Origin: Patulibacter minatonensis DSM 18081
Lineage (GTDB): Bacteria; Actinomycetota; Thermoleophilia; Solirubrobacterales; Solirubrobacteraceae
Direction: 5' to 3'
Assembly: GCF_000519325.1 (NCBI RefSeq)
Contig: NZ_KI912613.1
Span: forward strand, 3,336,649 to 3,400,648
DNA: 64,000 nucleotides
Shown: in pieces, positions 1 through 9,065 of the stretch
How positions within the stretch are numbered: the stretch's first letter is position 1
Layout: the number at the start of each line of letters is the position of its first letter
Position numbers and translations under genes: made by a program
The notes under the pieces: model-generated
Databases searched by the model: none
Told to the model about the DNA's origin: nothing
What the model saw: the letters and a program-made list of their open reading frames with translations, nothing else

Positions 1-765
1 GACGACGGCGGCGCCGCGCCGCCGCCGGGCGCGATCGGCGGCGACCCCGTCGCCGCCGCGCTGGCCGGCACGATCGACGACGTGCCGGGGCTCTCGGTGC
101 TCGTCCTCGACGGCGAGCAGCGGATCACCGCCGTCGCCGGAGCCGTGCCGGTCGAGGGCACGGTCCTCGTCGGCCGCCCCGTCGGCGACGCGTTCGCCCC
201 CGACGCCCGGGCGGCCGTCCTCCCCGCGGTCGCGGAGGCGCTGGCCGGGACGGCCACGACCGTGCTGCTGCCGGACGACGACCAAGGCGGCCTCGAGGTG
301 CGGTGCCGACCGGTCGGCGGCGGACATCCGGGTGCGGTCTGCCTCGTGCAGGACCTCGCCGCCCAGGCGGACACCTCGCTGCTCCTGGAGGCCACCCGGG
401 CGTTCGAGATCACCTTCCGGCACTCCCCGATCGGGCAGGGCCTGCTGTCCCGGAGCGGCCGCTGGCTGCGGGTCAACGGGGCGCTCAGCGAGCTCGTCGG
501 ACGCTCCGCCGACGACCTCGTCGGCGCCGAGATGGGCGAGACGCTCCACCCCGAGGATCGCGACGCCGAGCGCGAGCGGCTGCGGCGGCTGGTCGACGGG
601 CCCGACGACCACCACGTCGTCCGCGCCCGGTTCCTGCGCGCGGACGGCCGTGCGGTCCACACGCACACGCGGATGACCCGGATCACCGACGACGGCGGCA
701 CGGTCCGGGGGTTCGTCGCCCAGGTCGTCGACGCCGCGGCCTGGAAGCGGTTCAGCGGCCGCTGA
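1..765 (+). CDS. PAS-domain protein, C-terminal part (5' end outside window)
   Basis: The reading frame is open from the first base, so this is the C-terminal ~254 residues of a longer protein; an internal GTG at 82 is not needed as a start. The last ~130 residues form a PAS sensor domain: after a helix (LLEATRAFEITF) comes FRHSPIGQGLL, a central WLRVNGALSELVG, then HPEDRD and a C-terminal strand ending GFVAQVVD. The preceding ~100 residues look like a second, weaker PAS-like fold (SVLVLDGEQRITAVAG). PAS domains of this kind usually sit in GGDEF/EAL proteins or histidine kinases, but here the protein stops straight after PAS, so any output domain would have to be N-terminal and off the window. 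Ligand and partner cannot be told from the sequence. Confidence 0.75.
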   Translation, partial: DDGGAAPPPGAIGGDPVAAALAGTIDDVPGLSVLVLDGEQRITAVAGAVPVEGTVLVGRPVGDAFAPDARAAVLPAVAEALAGTATTVLLPDDDQGGLEVRCRPVGGGHPGAVCLVQDLAAQADTSLLLEATRAFEITFRHSPIGQGLLSRSGRWLRVNGALSELVGRSADDLVGAEMGETLHPEDRDAERERLRRLVDGPDDHHVVRARFLRADGRAVHTHTRMTRITDDGGTVRGFVAQVVDAAAWKRFSGR

Positions 766-800
766 GCGCTCCGGGCCGCCCGGGCACGGCCGTCCGTCGG

Positions 801-1490
801 TCAGCTCTTCTCGACGTCCGCCTCGCACGGGGCGGGGTCGGAGGCCTCGAGGTCGGTGTCCAGGCGCTCCAGCGCCCCCGCGGCGGCCTCGAAGCGCTTC
901 GCGGCGGCCTCGACCCGGTCCCCGGTGGCGTCGCCCCCTGCGGTCGCCTTCTTCTGCGCCGTGAGGAGCTCCCGGCCCGCGTCCCGGACGGCGGCGAGCG
1001 CGTCGCGGTCCTCCTCCGGCCCGCGCAGCGCGGCGCGGCACCGCTCGCTCGCCTCGATCCCGTCGATCGCCTTCGCGCTCTCGTCGTAGGCGCGCACGAC
1101 CCGGTCGCTCCCGGTGACCAGCCCCTCGACCGCCTCGTCGAGGCACGCGACGTCCTCCTCGCCGCAGGCCTCCGCGTCCTCGCCGAACGTCGCGAACGCG
1201 TCCAGGGCGTCGGCGGCGGAGCGGCAGGCCGGGGCCGTGGTCCGGAGCACCGGACCGGCGGCCTCGAGCTCCTTGCACTGCTTCCGCGCGGTGCTCACGT
1301 ACCGCTGGACGTCGGCTGCGGTCTCCGGGTCGTCCTTCGTGAGCTCGACGGCCTCGCGGTGCTGGCGCACCAGCACGTCGAACTCGCCCCGCGACAGGCG
1401 GGTCCGGTCGTCGTCGCCACCACCGCACCCCGCGAGGGCGGCGGAGCAGCAGAGCACGAGGGACAGGGACAGGGAGCGGGACCCACGCAT
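801..1490 (-). CDS. Putative lipoprotein, unknown function
   Basis: A 229-residue protein that begins with a type II signal peptide: Arg-rich start, hydrophobic core, and lipobox LAGC with the lipidated Cys at residue 22, followed by a Gly/Asp-rich tether. The mature part is acidic and helical, with about seven cysteines, and contains no motif I recognise. The ATG at 1488-1490 is chosen because it gives the complete signal peptide. A TATCCT hexamer ends 7 nt before it on the minus strand, consistent with a leaderless start. The frame stays open further upstream, but that extension lacks a signal-peptide character. It is probably an exported, membrane-anchored protein. Confidence 0.7.
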   Translation of the reverse strand: MRGSRSLSLSLVLCCSAALAGCGGGDDDRTRLSRGEFDVLVRQHREAVELTKDDPETAADVQRYVSTARKQCKELEAAGPVLRTTAPACRSAADALDAFATFGEDAEACGEEDVACLDEAVEGLVTGSDRVVRAYDESAKAIDGIEASERCRAALRGPEEDRDALAAVRDAGRELLTAQKKATAGGDATGDRVEAAAKRFEAAAGALERLDTDLEASDPAPCEADVEKS

Positions 1491-1629
1491 GGGCGCCAGG
1501 ATAGCGGCGACGCGCCATGGTCTCGGCGTCCGCCCCGGGATCGTCCGGGTCGTGCCGCCGCCGCGCGTGGCCTCCGTTCCCGTCGCACACCGGCCCGGCG
1601 ACGCGCCGCCTACCATGGAGGGTCGACCC

Positions 1630-3750
1630 ATGGCCGTACTCATCGCCTCCGACCTGAAGAAGGACATCAACGGCAACCCGCTGTGGAAGGGGCTGTCGTT
1701 CAAGCTCGAGCGCAAGACGCGCATGACGCTCTCCGGGCGCAACGGCGCCGGGAAGACGACGCTCCTGCGCATCCTCGCGGGCCAGTCGAAGGCCGACGGC
1801 GGCGACCTCTCGTTCGAGAAGGGCGCCCGCGTGATCCTGCACGACCAGCGGCCGCCCCGCGAGCAGGGGATCACGCTCGAGGAGTACGTCACGTCGGGCC
1901 GCCAGGACCTCATCGACCTCGAGGCGACGCTCCGCGAGCTCGAGCAGAAGATGGCCGACGGCGACATGGAGGTCTTCGACAGGTACGCCCGCGCGCAGAC
2001 CGAGCTGGAGTCGCTCGGCGGCTACCGCTGGCGCGACGAGGCCGCCGACACCGTCCGCGGCCTGGGCTTCACCGACGAGGACCTCGGGCGCAACCTCGAG
2101 ACGTTCTCCGGCGGGCAGCTCACGCGCGCCTCGCTCGCCCGCGCGCTGTCGGCGAAGCCGGACCTGCTGCTGCTCGACGAGCCCACGAACCACCTCGACC
2201 TCGAGTCGCTCGAGTGGCTCGAGAAGACGCTCGTCCAGTACGAGTCGGCGATCGTCCTCGTCGCCCACGACCGCTGGTTCCTCGAGGCGGTCGGCACGTC
2301 CGTGCTCGAGATCGAGGCCGGCCGGGCGAAGTTCTTCCCCGGCACCTGGCACGCGTGGCGTCGCGAGCAGGCCGCCCGCGAGATCGCGCTGGGCAAGTCG
2401 ATCGCCAAGCAGGAGGCCCAGATCGCGCGGATGGAGGACTTCGTCCGCCGCTTCTCCGCCAAGGCGACGAAGGCCAAGCAGGCGCAGAGCCGGGTCAAGG
2501 CGCTCGACAAGATCGAGAAGATCACCCGCGATCCGACCGACAACCGGACGATGGGCTTCAACTTCAAGAAGGCCGAGCGCGCCGGCGCGATCATCTACGA
2601 GCTCGAGCACGGCCGGATCGAGGTGCCGCCGCCGACGATCGTCAAGGACGTGAACACGAACCACACGACGACGGTCAGCGACCCCGACGCGCGGATCCTC
2701 CTGGACGACGCGGAGCTCTGGCTCGAGCGTGGGGAGCACGTCTGCCTCGTCGGCCCCAACGGCGTCGGCAAGACGACCCTGATCGAGACCCTCGCGGGAC
2801 GGCGACCGCTCGCCGACGGCGTGATCCGCACCGGCCACAACGTCAAGGTCGGGTACCTCAGCCAGCACGGCGAGGAGATGCACCACGGGGGCGCCCGGAC
2901 CATCCTCGAGGCCTGCATCAAGGCGACGACCCTGAAGCCCGGCGAGGCCCGGGCGCTGCTCGGCAAGTTCCTGTTCACGGGCGAGGACGTCGAGAAGGCC
3001 CTCGACGACCTCTCCGGCGGTGAGCACAAGCGCCTCGGCCTGGCGATCCTCGTCGCCTCCGGCGCCAACGTCCTGATCCTCGACGAGCCGACCAACCACC
3101 TCGACATCGAGTCGCGCGAGGCCCTCGAGGACGCCCTCTCGGGCTACGACGGCTCGATGATCATGATCAGCCACGACCGCGCGCTGCTCGAGGTCGTCGG
3201 CACCCGGACGGTCGCGGTCGAGGACGGCGAGCTCCACAGCTACCTCGGCGGCTGGCAGGAGTACGTCGAGGTCCGCGAGGAGCGGCAGGCCGCCGCGCGC
3301 GCGGCCAAGGAGGCCGGGAAGAAGGCCGACGCGGCGGAGCGGAACGGGACGGCGGCGGGCGGTGCGTCGAAGAACGGCACCGCGAAGAACGGGTCGGGGA
3401 AGACCGGCGCGGCGAAGGCCGGCGGGTCGAAGAACGGTGCCGGGAGCACGACGGGCTCCGGCGGCGGGTCGTCGGCCGCGGGCCCGGCCACGCGGTCGGC
3501 GGGCGGCGGGGGCACGGCCACGAAGCTGCCGACCGGCCCGCCGATGTCGAAGAACCGCCGGCGCGAGATCGAGAAGGCCGAGTCCCGCATCGAGGACGCC
3601 GAGGTCGCGCTCTCCGCGCTCGAGGAGGAGCTCGCCGCGCCCGGCGCGTGGTCGACCCCGGAGGCGACCGAGAGGAACACGGCCCGGCACGAGGCCGCCA
3701 AGGCGAAGGTCGCCGACCTGTACGAGACGCTGGAGCGCCTCTCGGCCTGA
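1630..3750 (+). CDS. ABC-F family ATPase
   Basis: A soluble protein of 706 residues with two ABC ATPase domains and no membrane segments, the ABC-F layout (ribosome-associated translation factors such as EttA, Uup and antibiotic-resistance ABC-F proteins). Domain 1 has Walker A GRNGAGKTT (36-44), signature FSGGQ (~159) and Walker B LLLLDEPTNHLD (~180). Domain 2 has GPNGVGKTT (~375), LSGGE (~461) and LILDEPTNHLD (~482). A charged interdomain linker, the P-site tRNA interaction motif region, lies between them. The C-terminus is unusual: an Ala/Gly/Lys/Asn low-complexity stretch (~557-636) and then a predicted coiled coil, as in Uup-type proteins. The ATG at 1630 is preferred to the ATG at 1615 because GGAGG at 1618-1622 is correctly spaced for it. 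Whether it serves resistance, ribosome rescue or elongation cannot be told. Confidence 0.9.
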   Translation: MAVLIASDLKKDINGNPLWKGLSFKLERKTRMTLSGRNGAGKTTLLRILAGQSKADGGDLSFEKGARVILHDQRPPREQGITLEEYVTSGRQDLIDLEATLRELEQKMADGDMEVFDRYARAQTELESLGGYRWRDEAADTVRGLGFTDEDLGRNLETFSGGQLTRASLARALSAKPDLLLLDEPTNHLDLESLEWLEKTLVQYESAIVLVAHDRWFLEAVGTSVLEIEAGRAKFFPGTWHAWRREQAAREIALGKSIAKQEAQIARMEDFVRRFSAKATKAKQAQSRVKALDKIEKITRDPTDNRTMGFNFKKAERAGAIIYELEHGRIEVPPPTIVKDVNTNHTTTVSDPDARILLDDAELWLERGEHVCLVGPNGVGKTTLIETLAGRRPLADGVIRTGHNVKVGYLSQHGEEMHHGGARTILEACIKATTLKPGEARALLGKFLFTGEDVEKALDDLSGGEHKRLGLAILVASGANVLILDEPTNHLDIESREALEDALSGYDGSMIMISHDRALLEVVGTRTVAVEDGELHSYLGGWQEYVEVREERQAAARAAKEAGKKADAAERNGTAAGGASKNGTAKNGSGKTGAAKAGGSKNGAGSTTGSGGGSSAAGPATRSAGGGGTATKLPTGPPMSKNRRREIEKAESRIEDAEVALSALEEELAAPGAWSTPEATERNTARHEAAKAKVADLYETLERLSA

Positions 3751-3775
3751 CGGCCGGCGGGACGGGGTCAGCCAC

Positions 3776-4867
3776 GTGCACGGACTCCGGCATCCCGCCG
3801 CCGTCGCCCTCGGCGGCACCGCGCCGGTCGTCGGGACGGCCGATGGCACGGCCCGGCGGGCCGGGACGGCCCCGCGCGCGGTCGTCGGCGGGTTCGAGGC
3901 CACCGGTCTGCTCGACGTCACGGACGACCCCGCGGCGCTCGAGTCCGCCGGGCGCTGGGCGGTGGTCCGGACGTTCGAGGGCCGCCTGACCGCTGCGAGG
4001 TTCGCCGACTGGCGGCCGCTCGGGCCCACGCCGGGTGGCGTCCCGGACTGGGCGCCGGTCCCGCCCGGTGCGTGGTCGTCGAGTCTCGACGGCCAGGCGT
4101 TCCGGGCCGGGGTCGCGGACGTGCGCGAGCGGATCGCGGCGGGCGACGTCTACCAGGTGAACCTCTGCCGGGTCCTGGCCGCGCGGCTCCGGCCCGGGAC
4201 GACGCTGCACGGCCTCCACGCGCGGCTGGCCGCCCGCCATCCGGCGCCGTACGCCGCGCACGTCCACCTGCCCGGACGCGGGCTCGACGTCGTCTCGGCG
4301 TCGCCCGAGCTGTTCCTCTCGCGCGACCGCGACCACGTCGTGTCGCGCCCGATCAAGGGCACCGCGCCGACGGCGGCGGAGCTGCTCCCGAAGGACCGCG
4401 CCGAGAACGTGATGATCGTCGACCTCGTGCGCAACGACCTGGGGCGCGTGTGCCGCCCCGGGACCGTCCGGGCACCGGAGATCTGCGCGGTCGAGGAGCA
4501 CCCGGGGCTCGTCCACCTCGTCTCGACCGTCGAGGGCCGGCTCCGCGAGGACGCCGGCTGGCCGGAGCTCCTCGACGCGACCTACCCCGCCGGGTCGATC
4601 GTCGGTGCCCCGAAGCTCGCGGCGCTCGACGTCATCGACGAGCTCGAGCCGACGCCGCGCGGCCCGTACTGCGGGGCGATCGGCTGGGTCGACGCGGACC
4701 GCGGCACCGCCGAGCTCGCGGTCGGCATCCGCACCTTCTGGCGCGAGGGGACGACGCTCCGCTTCGGCACCGGCGGCGGGATCACCTGGGACAGCGACCC
4801 GGACGGCGAATGGCGCGAGACGGAGCTGAAGGCCGCCCGGCTGCTGGCGGTCGCCGCGGGGGCCTGA
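3776..4867 (+). CDS. pabB: Aminodeoxychorismate synthase component I (PabB)
   Basis: A chorismate-utilising enzyme of 363 residues. It aminates chorismate to 4-amino-4-deoxychorismate on the folate route, with ammonia from a PabA glutaminase that is not in this window. The C-terminal chorismate-binding fold is clear: SPELFLSR, PIKGT, DLVRNDLGRV, PAGSIVGAPK, YCGAIGW and GGGITWDSDP. The Lys in PIKGT (residue 194) is diagnostic for PabB; anthranilate synthase has Ala at that position. The N-terminal domain is shorter than in E. coli PabB. A GTG start at 3776 has a GGGG stretch 8 nt before it. It lies 25 nt after the ABC-F gene on the same strand and converges with the hydrolase gene, with a gap of only 3 nt. 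Confidence 0.88.
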   Translation: MHGLRHPAAVALGGTAPVVGTADGTARRAGTAPRAVVGGFEATGLLDVTDDPAALESAGRWAVVRTFEGRLTAARFADWRPLGPTPGGVPDWAPVPPGAWSSSLDGQAFRAGVADVRERIAAGDVYQVNLCRVLAARLRPGTTLHGLHARLAARHPAPYAAHVHLPGRGLDVVSASPELFLSRDRDHVVSRPIKGTAPTAAELLPKDRAENVMIVDLVRNDLGRVCRPGTVRAPEICAVEEHPGLVHLVSTVEGRLREDAGWPELLDATYPAGSIVGAPKLAALDVIDELEPTPRGPYCGAIGWVDADRGTAELAVGIRTFWREGTTLRFGTGGGITWDSDPDGEWRETELKAARLLAVAAGA

Positions 4868-4870
4868 CCC

Positions 4871-5752
4871 TCAGCGGCTCCCGGCGCCGCGCGGCGCGGT
4901 CTCCGCCAGGAACGCCCCGACGTGCTCGATCACCGCGTCGGGCCGGTCCTCCGGCATCAGCGTGTAGGAGTCGTCGACCTCGACCAGCCGACCGTCCGGG
5001 AAGAGCTCCGCCAGCCGGGGCCCGTGCTCGCGGGGCATCATCTTGTTCTCCGGCGCCCAGAGGACGAGGACCGGTCCGGTGAACGCCCGCTGGCGCTCGG
5101 CGAGGTCCAGCAGCTCGTCGCGGTCGAAGCGGGGCGCGCCGTAGCGCTTGAGGTCGCGGCGGATCCGGCGATCCGTCGTCACGCCGTGGAGCCAGCCGTC
5201 CATGACGTCGTGGGGGACGGGGCGCTTCGACATCCAGCCGAACGTCATCGGCAGCCGGCGCAGCGGCCGGAACCGCAGCGGCTGCATCGCCGCGTTGATG
5301 CCCCCGGGCATCCGGGCCGCCATCCCCGCCGTGCGACCGGGGAGCCCCGGCGGGAAGTTGTCGAACGCCTCCGACGGCAGGATCACGTAGCGGCCGACGC
5401 GCTCGTCGAGGCCGTACGACGTGAGCAGGGGACCGCCACCCCAGTCGCAGCCGACGATCGTGACGTCCCGGAGATCCAGCTTCTCGAGGAACTCGGCGAT
5501 CCGTCCGACGTGCCCCCGCAGCGACATGTCGGCGTCCTCGTCCATGGGGATCCGGTGGCCGCCCAGGGGGAGCAGCGGGACGACGCAGCGGGCCCGCTCG
5601 CGCAGCCCCGCGACGACGTGCCGCCAGAGCGTCCCGTCCATCAGGACGCCGTGGACGAAGACGAGCACCGGGGCGTCCGCCGCGACCGCGGGATCGCTCG
5701 GCCCGACGTCCTCGTAGGTGATGGTCCCGCCCGACAGGCCGATCTCCGGCAT
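4871..5752 (-). CDS. Alpha/beta-fold hydrolase with Asp nucleophile elbow
   Basis: A 293-residue alpha/beta hydrolase. The oxyanion region is FVHGVLMDG and the nucleophile elbow is VGCDWGG, which places Asp (residue 103) where lipases have Ser. This resembles haloalkane and fluoroacetate dehalogenases and epoxide hydrolases. The acid region LWAPENKMMP is present. At the expected catalytic His (the usual G-H-F before PEDRP) the protein reads DSYTLMPEDRP, so the His appears to be replaced, around residue 263. That may make it a non-canonical or regulatory family member. The start codon is ATG, with GGGAGCGAG before it. It diverges from the TetR gene across a 75-nt region holding a palindrome, so it is probably the TetR target. 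The substrate is unknown. Confidence 0.8.
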   Translation of the reverse strand: MPEIGLSGGTITYEDVGPSDPAVAADAPVLVFVHGVLMDGTLWRHVVAGLRERARCVVPLLPLGGHRIPMDEDADMSLRGHVGRIAEFLEKLDLRDVTIVGCDWGGGPLLTSYGLDERVGRYVILPSEAFDNFPPGLPGRTAGMAARMPGGINAAMQPLRFRPLRRLPMTFGWMSKRPVPHDVMDGWLHGVTTDRRIRRDLKRYGAPRFDRDELLDLAERQRAFTGPVLVLWAPENKMMPREHGPRLAELFPDGRLVEVDDSYTLMPEDRPDAVIEHVGAFLAETAPRGAGSR

Positions 5753-5765
5753 CCGCTCGCTCCCG

Positions 5766-5785
5766 ACTAGATAGATCGCTCTAGT
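5766..5785. promoter_or_regulatory. Palindromic operator between hydrolase and TetR genes
   Basis: A 20-bp inverted repeat with 6-bp arms (ACTAGA, 8-bp spacer, TCTAGT) in the divergent intergenic region. A TATGCT hexamer at 5797-5802 could be the -10 for the TetR gene, so the palindrome would overlap its -35 position. Position and symmetry fit an autoregulatory TetR operator that also controls the hydrolase; this is inferred from layout only. Confidence 0.55.
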
Positions 5786-5827
5786 GAGACCCTAGCTATG
5801 CTCGGCGAGGACGACAAGGGAGCGGGA

Positions 5828-6418
5828 GTGACGACGAGCAGGGAGCGGATCCTCGAGGCGAGCACGACGCTGCTGCGCCGCCAGGGCCTGAGCGGGACGG
5901 GCATCAAGCAGATCCTCACCGCGGCGGAGGCGCCGTTCGGCTCGCTGTACCACCACTTCCCGGGTGGCAAGGACGAGCTCGCCGACGAGACCATCCGCAC
6001 CGCCGGCGCCGCGTACGGTCTGCTGTTCCCGGCGATCTACGGCGACGCGCCCGACCTCGTGACCGGCACGACGACGGCCTTCGCGCTCGCGGCGATCGAC
6101 CTCGAGGCGGCCGACTACGCCGACGCGTGCCCGATCGCCACCGTCGCGCTCGAGGTCGCCAGCACGAACGACCGCCTGCGCCGGGCGACCGCCGACGTCT
6201 TCAACGGCTGGATCGACGAGGGCACCGCGTTGTTCGCCGCGCGTGGCCTGGACGAGTCGACCGCGCGGCGCGTGATCATCGCGCTGATCGCGGCGCTCGA
6301 GGGCGCGTTCGTGCTCAGCCGCGCGCTGCGCAGCACCGAGCCGCTCGCGGCCGCGGGGCGGGCGATGGAGGCCGTGGTGCGGGACGCGCTCGACGGGGCG
6401 GAGGACACCTCGGTCTGA
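5828..6418 (+). CDS. TetR-family regulator, LmrA/YxaF type
   Basis: A TetR repressor of about 196 residues. The N-terminal HTH is typical: RILEASTTLL, then GTGIKQIL and APFGSLYHHFPGGKDELADE. The APFGSLYHHFPGGK recognition helix and the ACPIATVALEVA core of the ligand domain are signatures of the LmrA/YxaF branch. The GTG at 5828 is preferred: AAGGGAG lies 5 nt before it, and the upstream ATG at 5798 falls inside a likely -10 hexamer (TATGCT). It is divergent from the hydrolase gene with a palindrome between them, implying autorepression and control of the hydrolase. The inducer is unknown. Confidence 0.85.
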   Translation: MTTSRERILEASTTLLRRQGLSGTGIKQILTAAEAPFGSLYHHFPGGKDELADETIRTAGAAYGLLFPAIYGDAPDLVTGTTTAFALAAIDLEAADYADACPIATVALEVASTNDRLRRATADVFNGWIDEGTALFAARGLDESTARRVIIALIAALEGAFVLSRALRSTEPLAAAGRAMEAVVRDALDGAEDTSV

Positions 6419-6479
6419 CGCGGGGCCGGGGCGGGACGCCGCCCGACGGGATCGGCCTTCCCGCGTCGCCCCTGTCGCG

Positions 6480-7448
6480 CTACGCCGCAGGCGTCGGTCG
6501 CCCGCGGAACGTGCCGCGGTACCCGGTCGGCGTGGTGTGGACGATGCGCGCCAGGTGGCGGCGGAGCACCGGGGCCGTCCCCAGGCCCGTCCGACTGGCG
6601 ACCTCGTCGACCGACGCGTCGGTCGACTCCAGGAGCTCCCGCGCGAGCGCGACCCGCTGCGCGGTGACCCACGCCTTCGGGGTCGTGCCGACCTCGGTCG
6701 CGAAGCGGCGGGCCAGCGTCCGGGGGCTCATGTGGGCGTGCGCAGCGAGCACGGCCGCGTCGAGGTGCTGGTCCAGGCGTCCCCGGGCCCACGCGAGCGT
6801 GGGGGCGAGGTCGTCGCCGGCGTGGACGATCGGGGTCGGCACGAACTGCGCCTGCCCGCCGTCGCGGTGCAGCGAGACGACGTTCCAGCGGGCGAGGGCG
6901 GCCGCGGCGGCCGCGCCCTCCTGCTCGCGGACGATGTGCAGGCAGAGGTCCATCCCCGCGGCGAGGCCGGCGGAGGAGAGCACGTCGTCCTCGTCGACGT
7001 AGAGGGCGTCGGGGACGAGCTCGACGGCGGGGAAGCGCTCGCGGAAGGCGTCCGCGAACGCCCAGTGGGTCGTGGCCCGCCGGCCGTCGAGCAGGCCCGT
7101 GGCGGCGAGGTCGAACGCCCCGACGCAGATCGACGCGACGCGGGCACCGCGGGCGTGGGCGGCCCGGATCGCCGCGATCGCCGCGGGGGAGGGACCGGGG
7201 TCGCTCGACACACGCCCCGGGAGGACGACGAGGTCCGCATCGTCGAGCGCCTCGAGTCCGGCGGGGAGGTCGATCGAGAACCCGTCGCCGGTCGGCAGCG
7301 GCCCGGGCTGCTCGCCGCAGGTGGTCAGCTGGAACCCGGCAGGCGCGCCCTCCGGTCCCGGGCCGCGCGCGAACGCCTGGACGGCGATCCCCAGGTCGAA
7401 GGACACGACGCCCTCGAGGACGAGCAGCGCCACGCGGGTGATGGGCAT
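6480..7448 (-). CDS. GlxA/FtrA-type regulator (DJ-1/PfpI domain + AraC HTH)
   Basis: A 322-residue transcription factor with an N-terminal DJ-1/PfpI-like domain (VALLVLEGVVSFDLG; nucleophile-elbow region ASICVGAF) and a C-terminal AraC-type double HTH (AAHAHMSPRTLARRF, then DEVASRTGLGTAPVLRRHLARIVHTTPTGYR). The first domain senses metabolites rather than acting as an enzyme in this family. The start is ATG at 7446-7448, with CATGCT six nt upstream as a possible leaderless -10. It is divergent from an aldehyde dehydrogenase gene 81 nt away, so that gene is a likely target. The effector is not deducible. Confidence 0.87.
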   Translation of the reverse strand: MPITRVALLVLEGVVSFDLGIAVQAFARGPGPEGAPAGFQLTTCGEQPGPLPTGDGFSIDLPAGLEALDDADLVVLPGRVSSDPGPSPAAIAAIRAAHARGARVASICVGAFDLAATGLLDGRRATTHWAFADAFRERFPAVELVPDALYVDEDDVLSSAGLAAGMDLCLHIVREQEGAAAAAALARWNVVSLHRDGGQAQFVPTPIVHAGDDLAPTLAWARGRLDQHLDAAVLAAHAHMSPRTLARRFATEVGTTPKAWVTAQRVALARELLESTDASVDEVASRTGLGTAPVLRRHLARIVHTTPTGYRGTFRGRPTPAA

Positions 7449-7529
7449 GCCGTGAGCATGGCAGAAAACGGCCGACAGGTGTCGTTGTTGCCACTCGTCG
7501 GACCCGAGGGCCCGGCGTACGGTCGCGCC

Positions 7530-9050
7530 ATGTCCACCGTGAGCGTCACCCACCACCCCCTCTTCGTCGACGGGCGACACGTCGACACCGCCGAGCGCTA
7601 CGACCTCCGCGACCCCGCGACGGGCGAGGTCGTGGGGACCCTGGCGAAGGGCACCGTCGCCGACGTCGACACGGCGGTCGAGGCCGCGCGGCGTAGCTTC
7701 GCGGCGGGCGTCTGGGCCGGCCGGACGCCGGCGGAGCGGTCCGCCGTGCTGTCCCGCATCGCCGGGCGGCTCGCCGCCGAGGTCGACGACCTCGCCCGCC
7801 TGGAGGGCAGCGTCAACGGCGCGACGATCCGGCAGGCGACCGCGTTCCACGCCGGCTTCGCCGCGCCGCACCTGCAGCACTTCGCGGACCTCGCGGCGAG
7901 CTACGCGTTCGAGCGGGTGATCGACACGCCGCCGGTCCCGACGCTCTCGACGAACCGGATCATCCGCGAGCCGATCGGCGTCTGCGCCGCGATCGTCCCG
8001 TGGAACTTCCCGCTCGTGCTCGGCATCTGGAAGATCGGCCCGGCGCTGGCCGCCGGCAACTCCGTCGTCGTGAAGGTCGACGAGCGCGCCCCGCTGACGC
8101 TGCTGCGCCTGGCCGAGATCGCGCACGAGGAGGGCGTGCCGGACGGCGTCCTCAGCGTCGTCGCGGGGCCGGGGCCCGAGGTCGGGGCCCGCCTGGCGTC
8201 GCACCCGGACGTCGGCAAGGTCGGCTTCACCGGGTCCACCGTGGTGGGCCGCGAGATCATGCGGCTCGGCTCCGGGACCGTGAAGCACGTGACGCTCGAG
8301 CTCGGCGGCAAGGGCCCGGCGATCGTGCTCGACGACGCCGACCTCGACATGGCCGTGGAGGGGATCCTCTTCGGCTGCATGCTGTTCTCCGGGCAGATGT
8401 GCGAGTCCGGGACCCGGCTGCTCGTCCCCGCGGCAGGGCGGGACGAGATCGTCGGCCGGCTCGTCGAGCGCGTCCGCGCGCTGCGGCTCGGCGACCCCCG
8501 GGACCCGGCCACGGACGTCGGCCCGGTGATCTCCGTCGCCCAGCGCGACCGGGCGCTCCACCTGATCGGCCGGGCCGTGGACGCGGGCGCGACGGTCGCC
8601 GTCGGCGGCGGGATCCCCGAGCTGCCCGGGTTCGAGGGCGGCAGCTGGATCGAGCCGACGATCGTCACCGGCGTGACGAACGACATGGAGCTCGCGCAGG
8701 TGGAGGTCTTCGGGCCGGTCCTCGCGGTCCTGACGTACGAGAGCGAGGACGAGGCGGTCGGGATCGCCAACGACTCCGACTTCGGCCTCGCCGCCGGCGT
8801 GTGGTCCCGCGACCTGCGGCGCGCCGGAGAGATCGGCCGTCGGCTCCGAGCCGGCACCGTCTGGGTGAACACCTGGCACGGCGTCGACAACAACGCCCCG
8901 TTCGGCGGCTACGGCCAGAGCGGCGTCGGCCGGGAGATCGGCCCCGACGCGCTCGACGCCTACACGGAGACCAAGCACCTCCACGTCGACCTCTCGCGCA
9001 GCGCGGGCGAGCAGATCTTCGCGCTGCTCCAGCCGGGGCCCGGCGCCTGA
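7530..9050 (+). CDS. NAD(P)-dependent aldehyde dehydrogenase
   Basis: A full-length ALDH-superfamily enzyme of 506 residues that oxidises an aldehyde to a carboxylate with NAD(P)+. The sequence shows PWNFPL, the coenzyme region GFTGSTVVGREI, the general base Glu257 in ELGGKGP, and catalytic Cys291 in SGQMCESG, 34 residues apart as usual. EVFGPVL and the C-terminal PFGGYGQSGVGRE are also present. The ATG at 7530 follows TACGGT by 6 nt, fitting a leaderless start. It is divergent from a GlxA-type regulator, which probably controls it. The substrate cannot be named; the betaine-aldehyde/aliphatic group is most similar by motif. Confidence 0.9.
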   Translation: MSTVSVTHHPLFVDGRHVDTAERYDLRDPATGEVVGTLAKGTVADVDTAVEAARRSFAAGVWAGRTPAERSAVLSRIAGRLAAEVDDLARLEGSVNGATIRQATAFHAGFAAPHLQHFADLAASYAFERVIDTPPVPTLSTNRIIREPIGVCAAIVPWNFPLVLGIWKIGPALAAGNSVVVKVDERAPLTLLRLAEIAHEEGVPDGVLSVVAGPGPEVGARLASHPDVGKVGFTGSTVVGREIMRLGSGTVKHVTLELGGKGPAIVLDDADLDMAVEGILFGCMLFSGQMCESGTRLLVPAAGRDEIVGRLVERVRALRLGDPRDPATDVGPVISVAQRDRALHLIGRAVDAGATVAVGGGIPELPGFEGGSWIEPTIVTGVTNDMELAQVEVFGPVLAVLTYESEDEAVGIANDSDFGLAAGVWSRDLRRAGEIGRRLRAGTVWVNTWHGVDNNAPFGGYGQSGVGREIGPDALDAYTETKHLHVDLSRSAGEQIFALLQPGPGA

Positions 9051-9065
9051 GCGCGGCCGCCCCGG

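Noticed and set aside
3776-4867. Anthranilate synthase TrpE.
   Set aside because: The PIKGT lysine and the lack of a tryptophan-binding N-terminal motif favour PabB.
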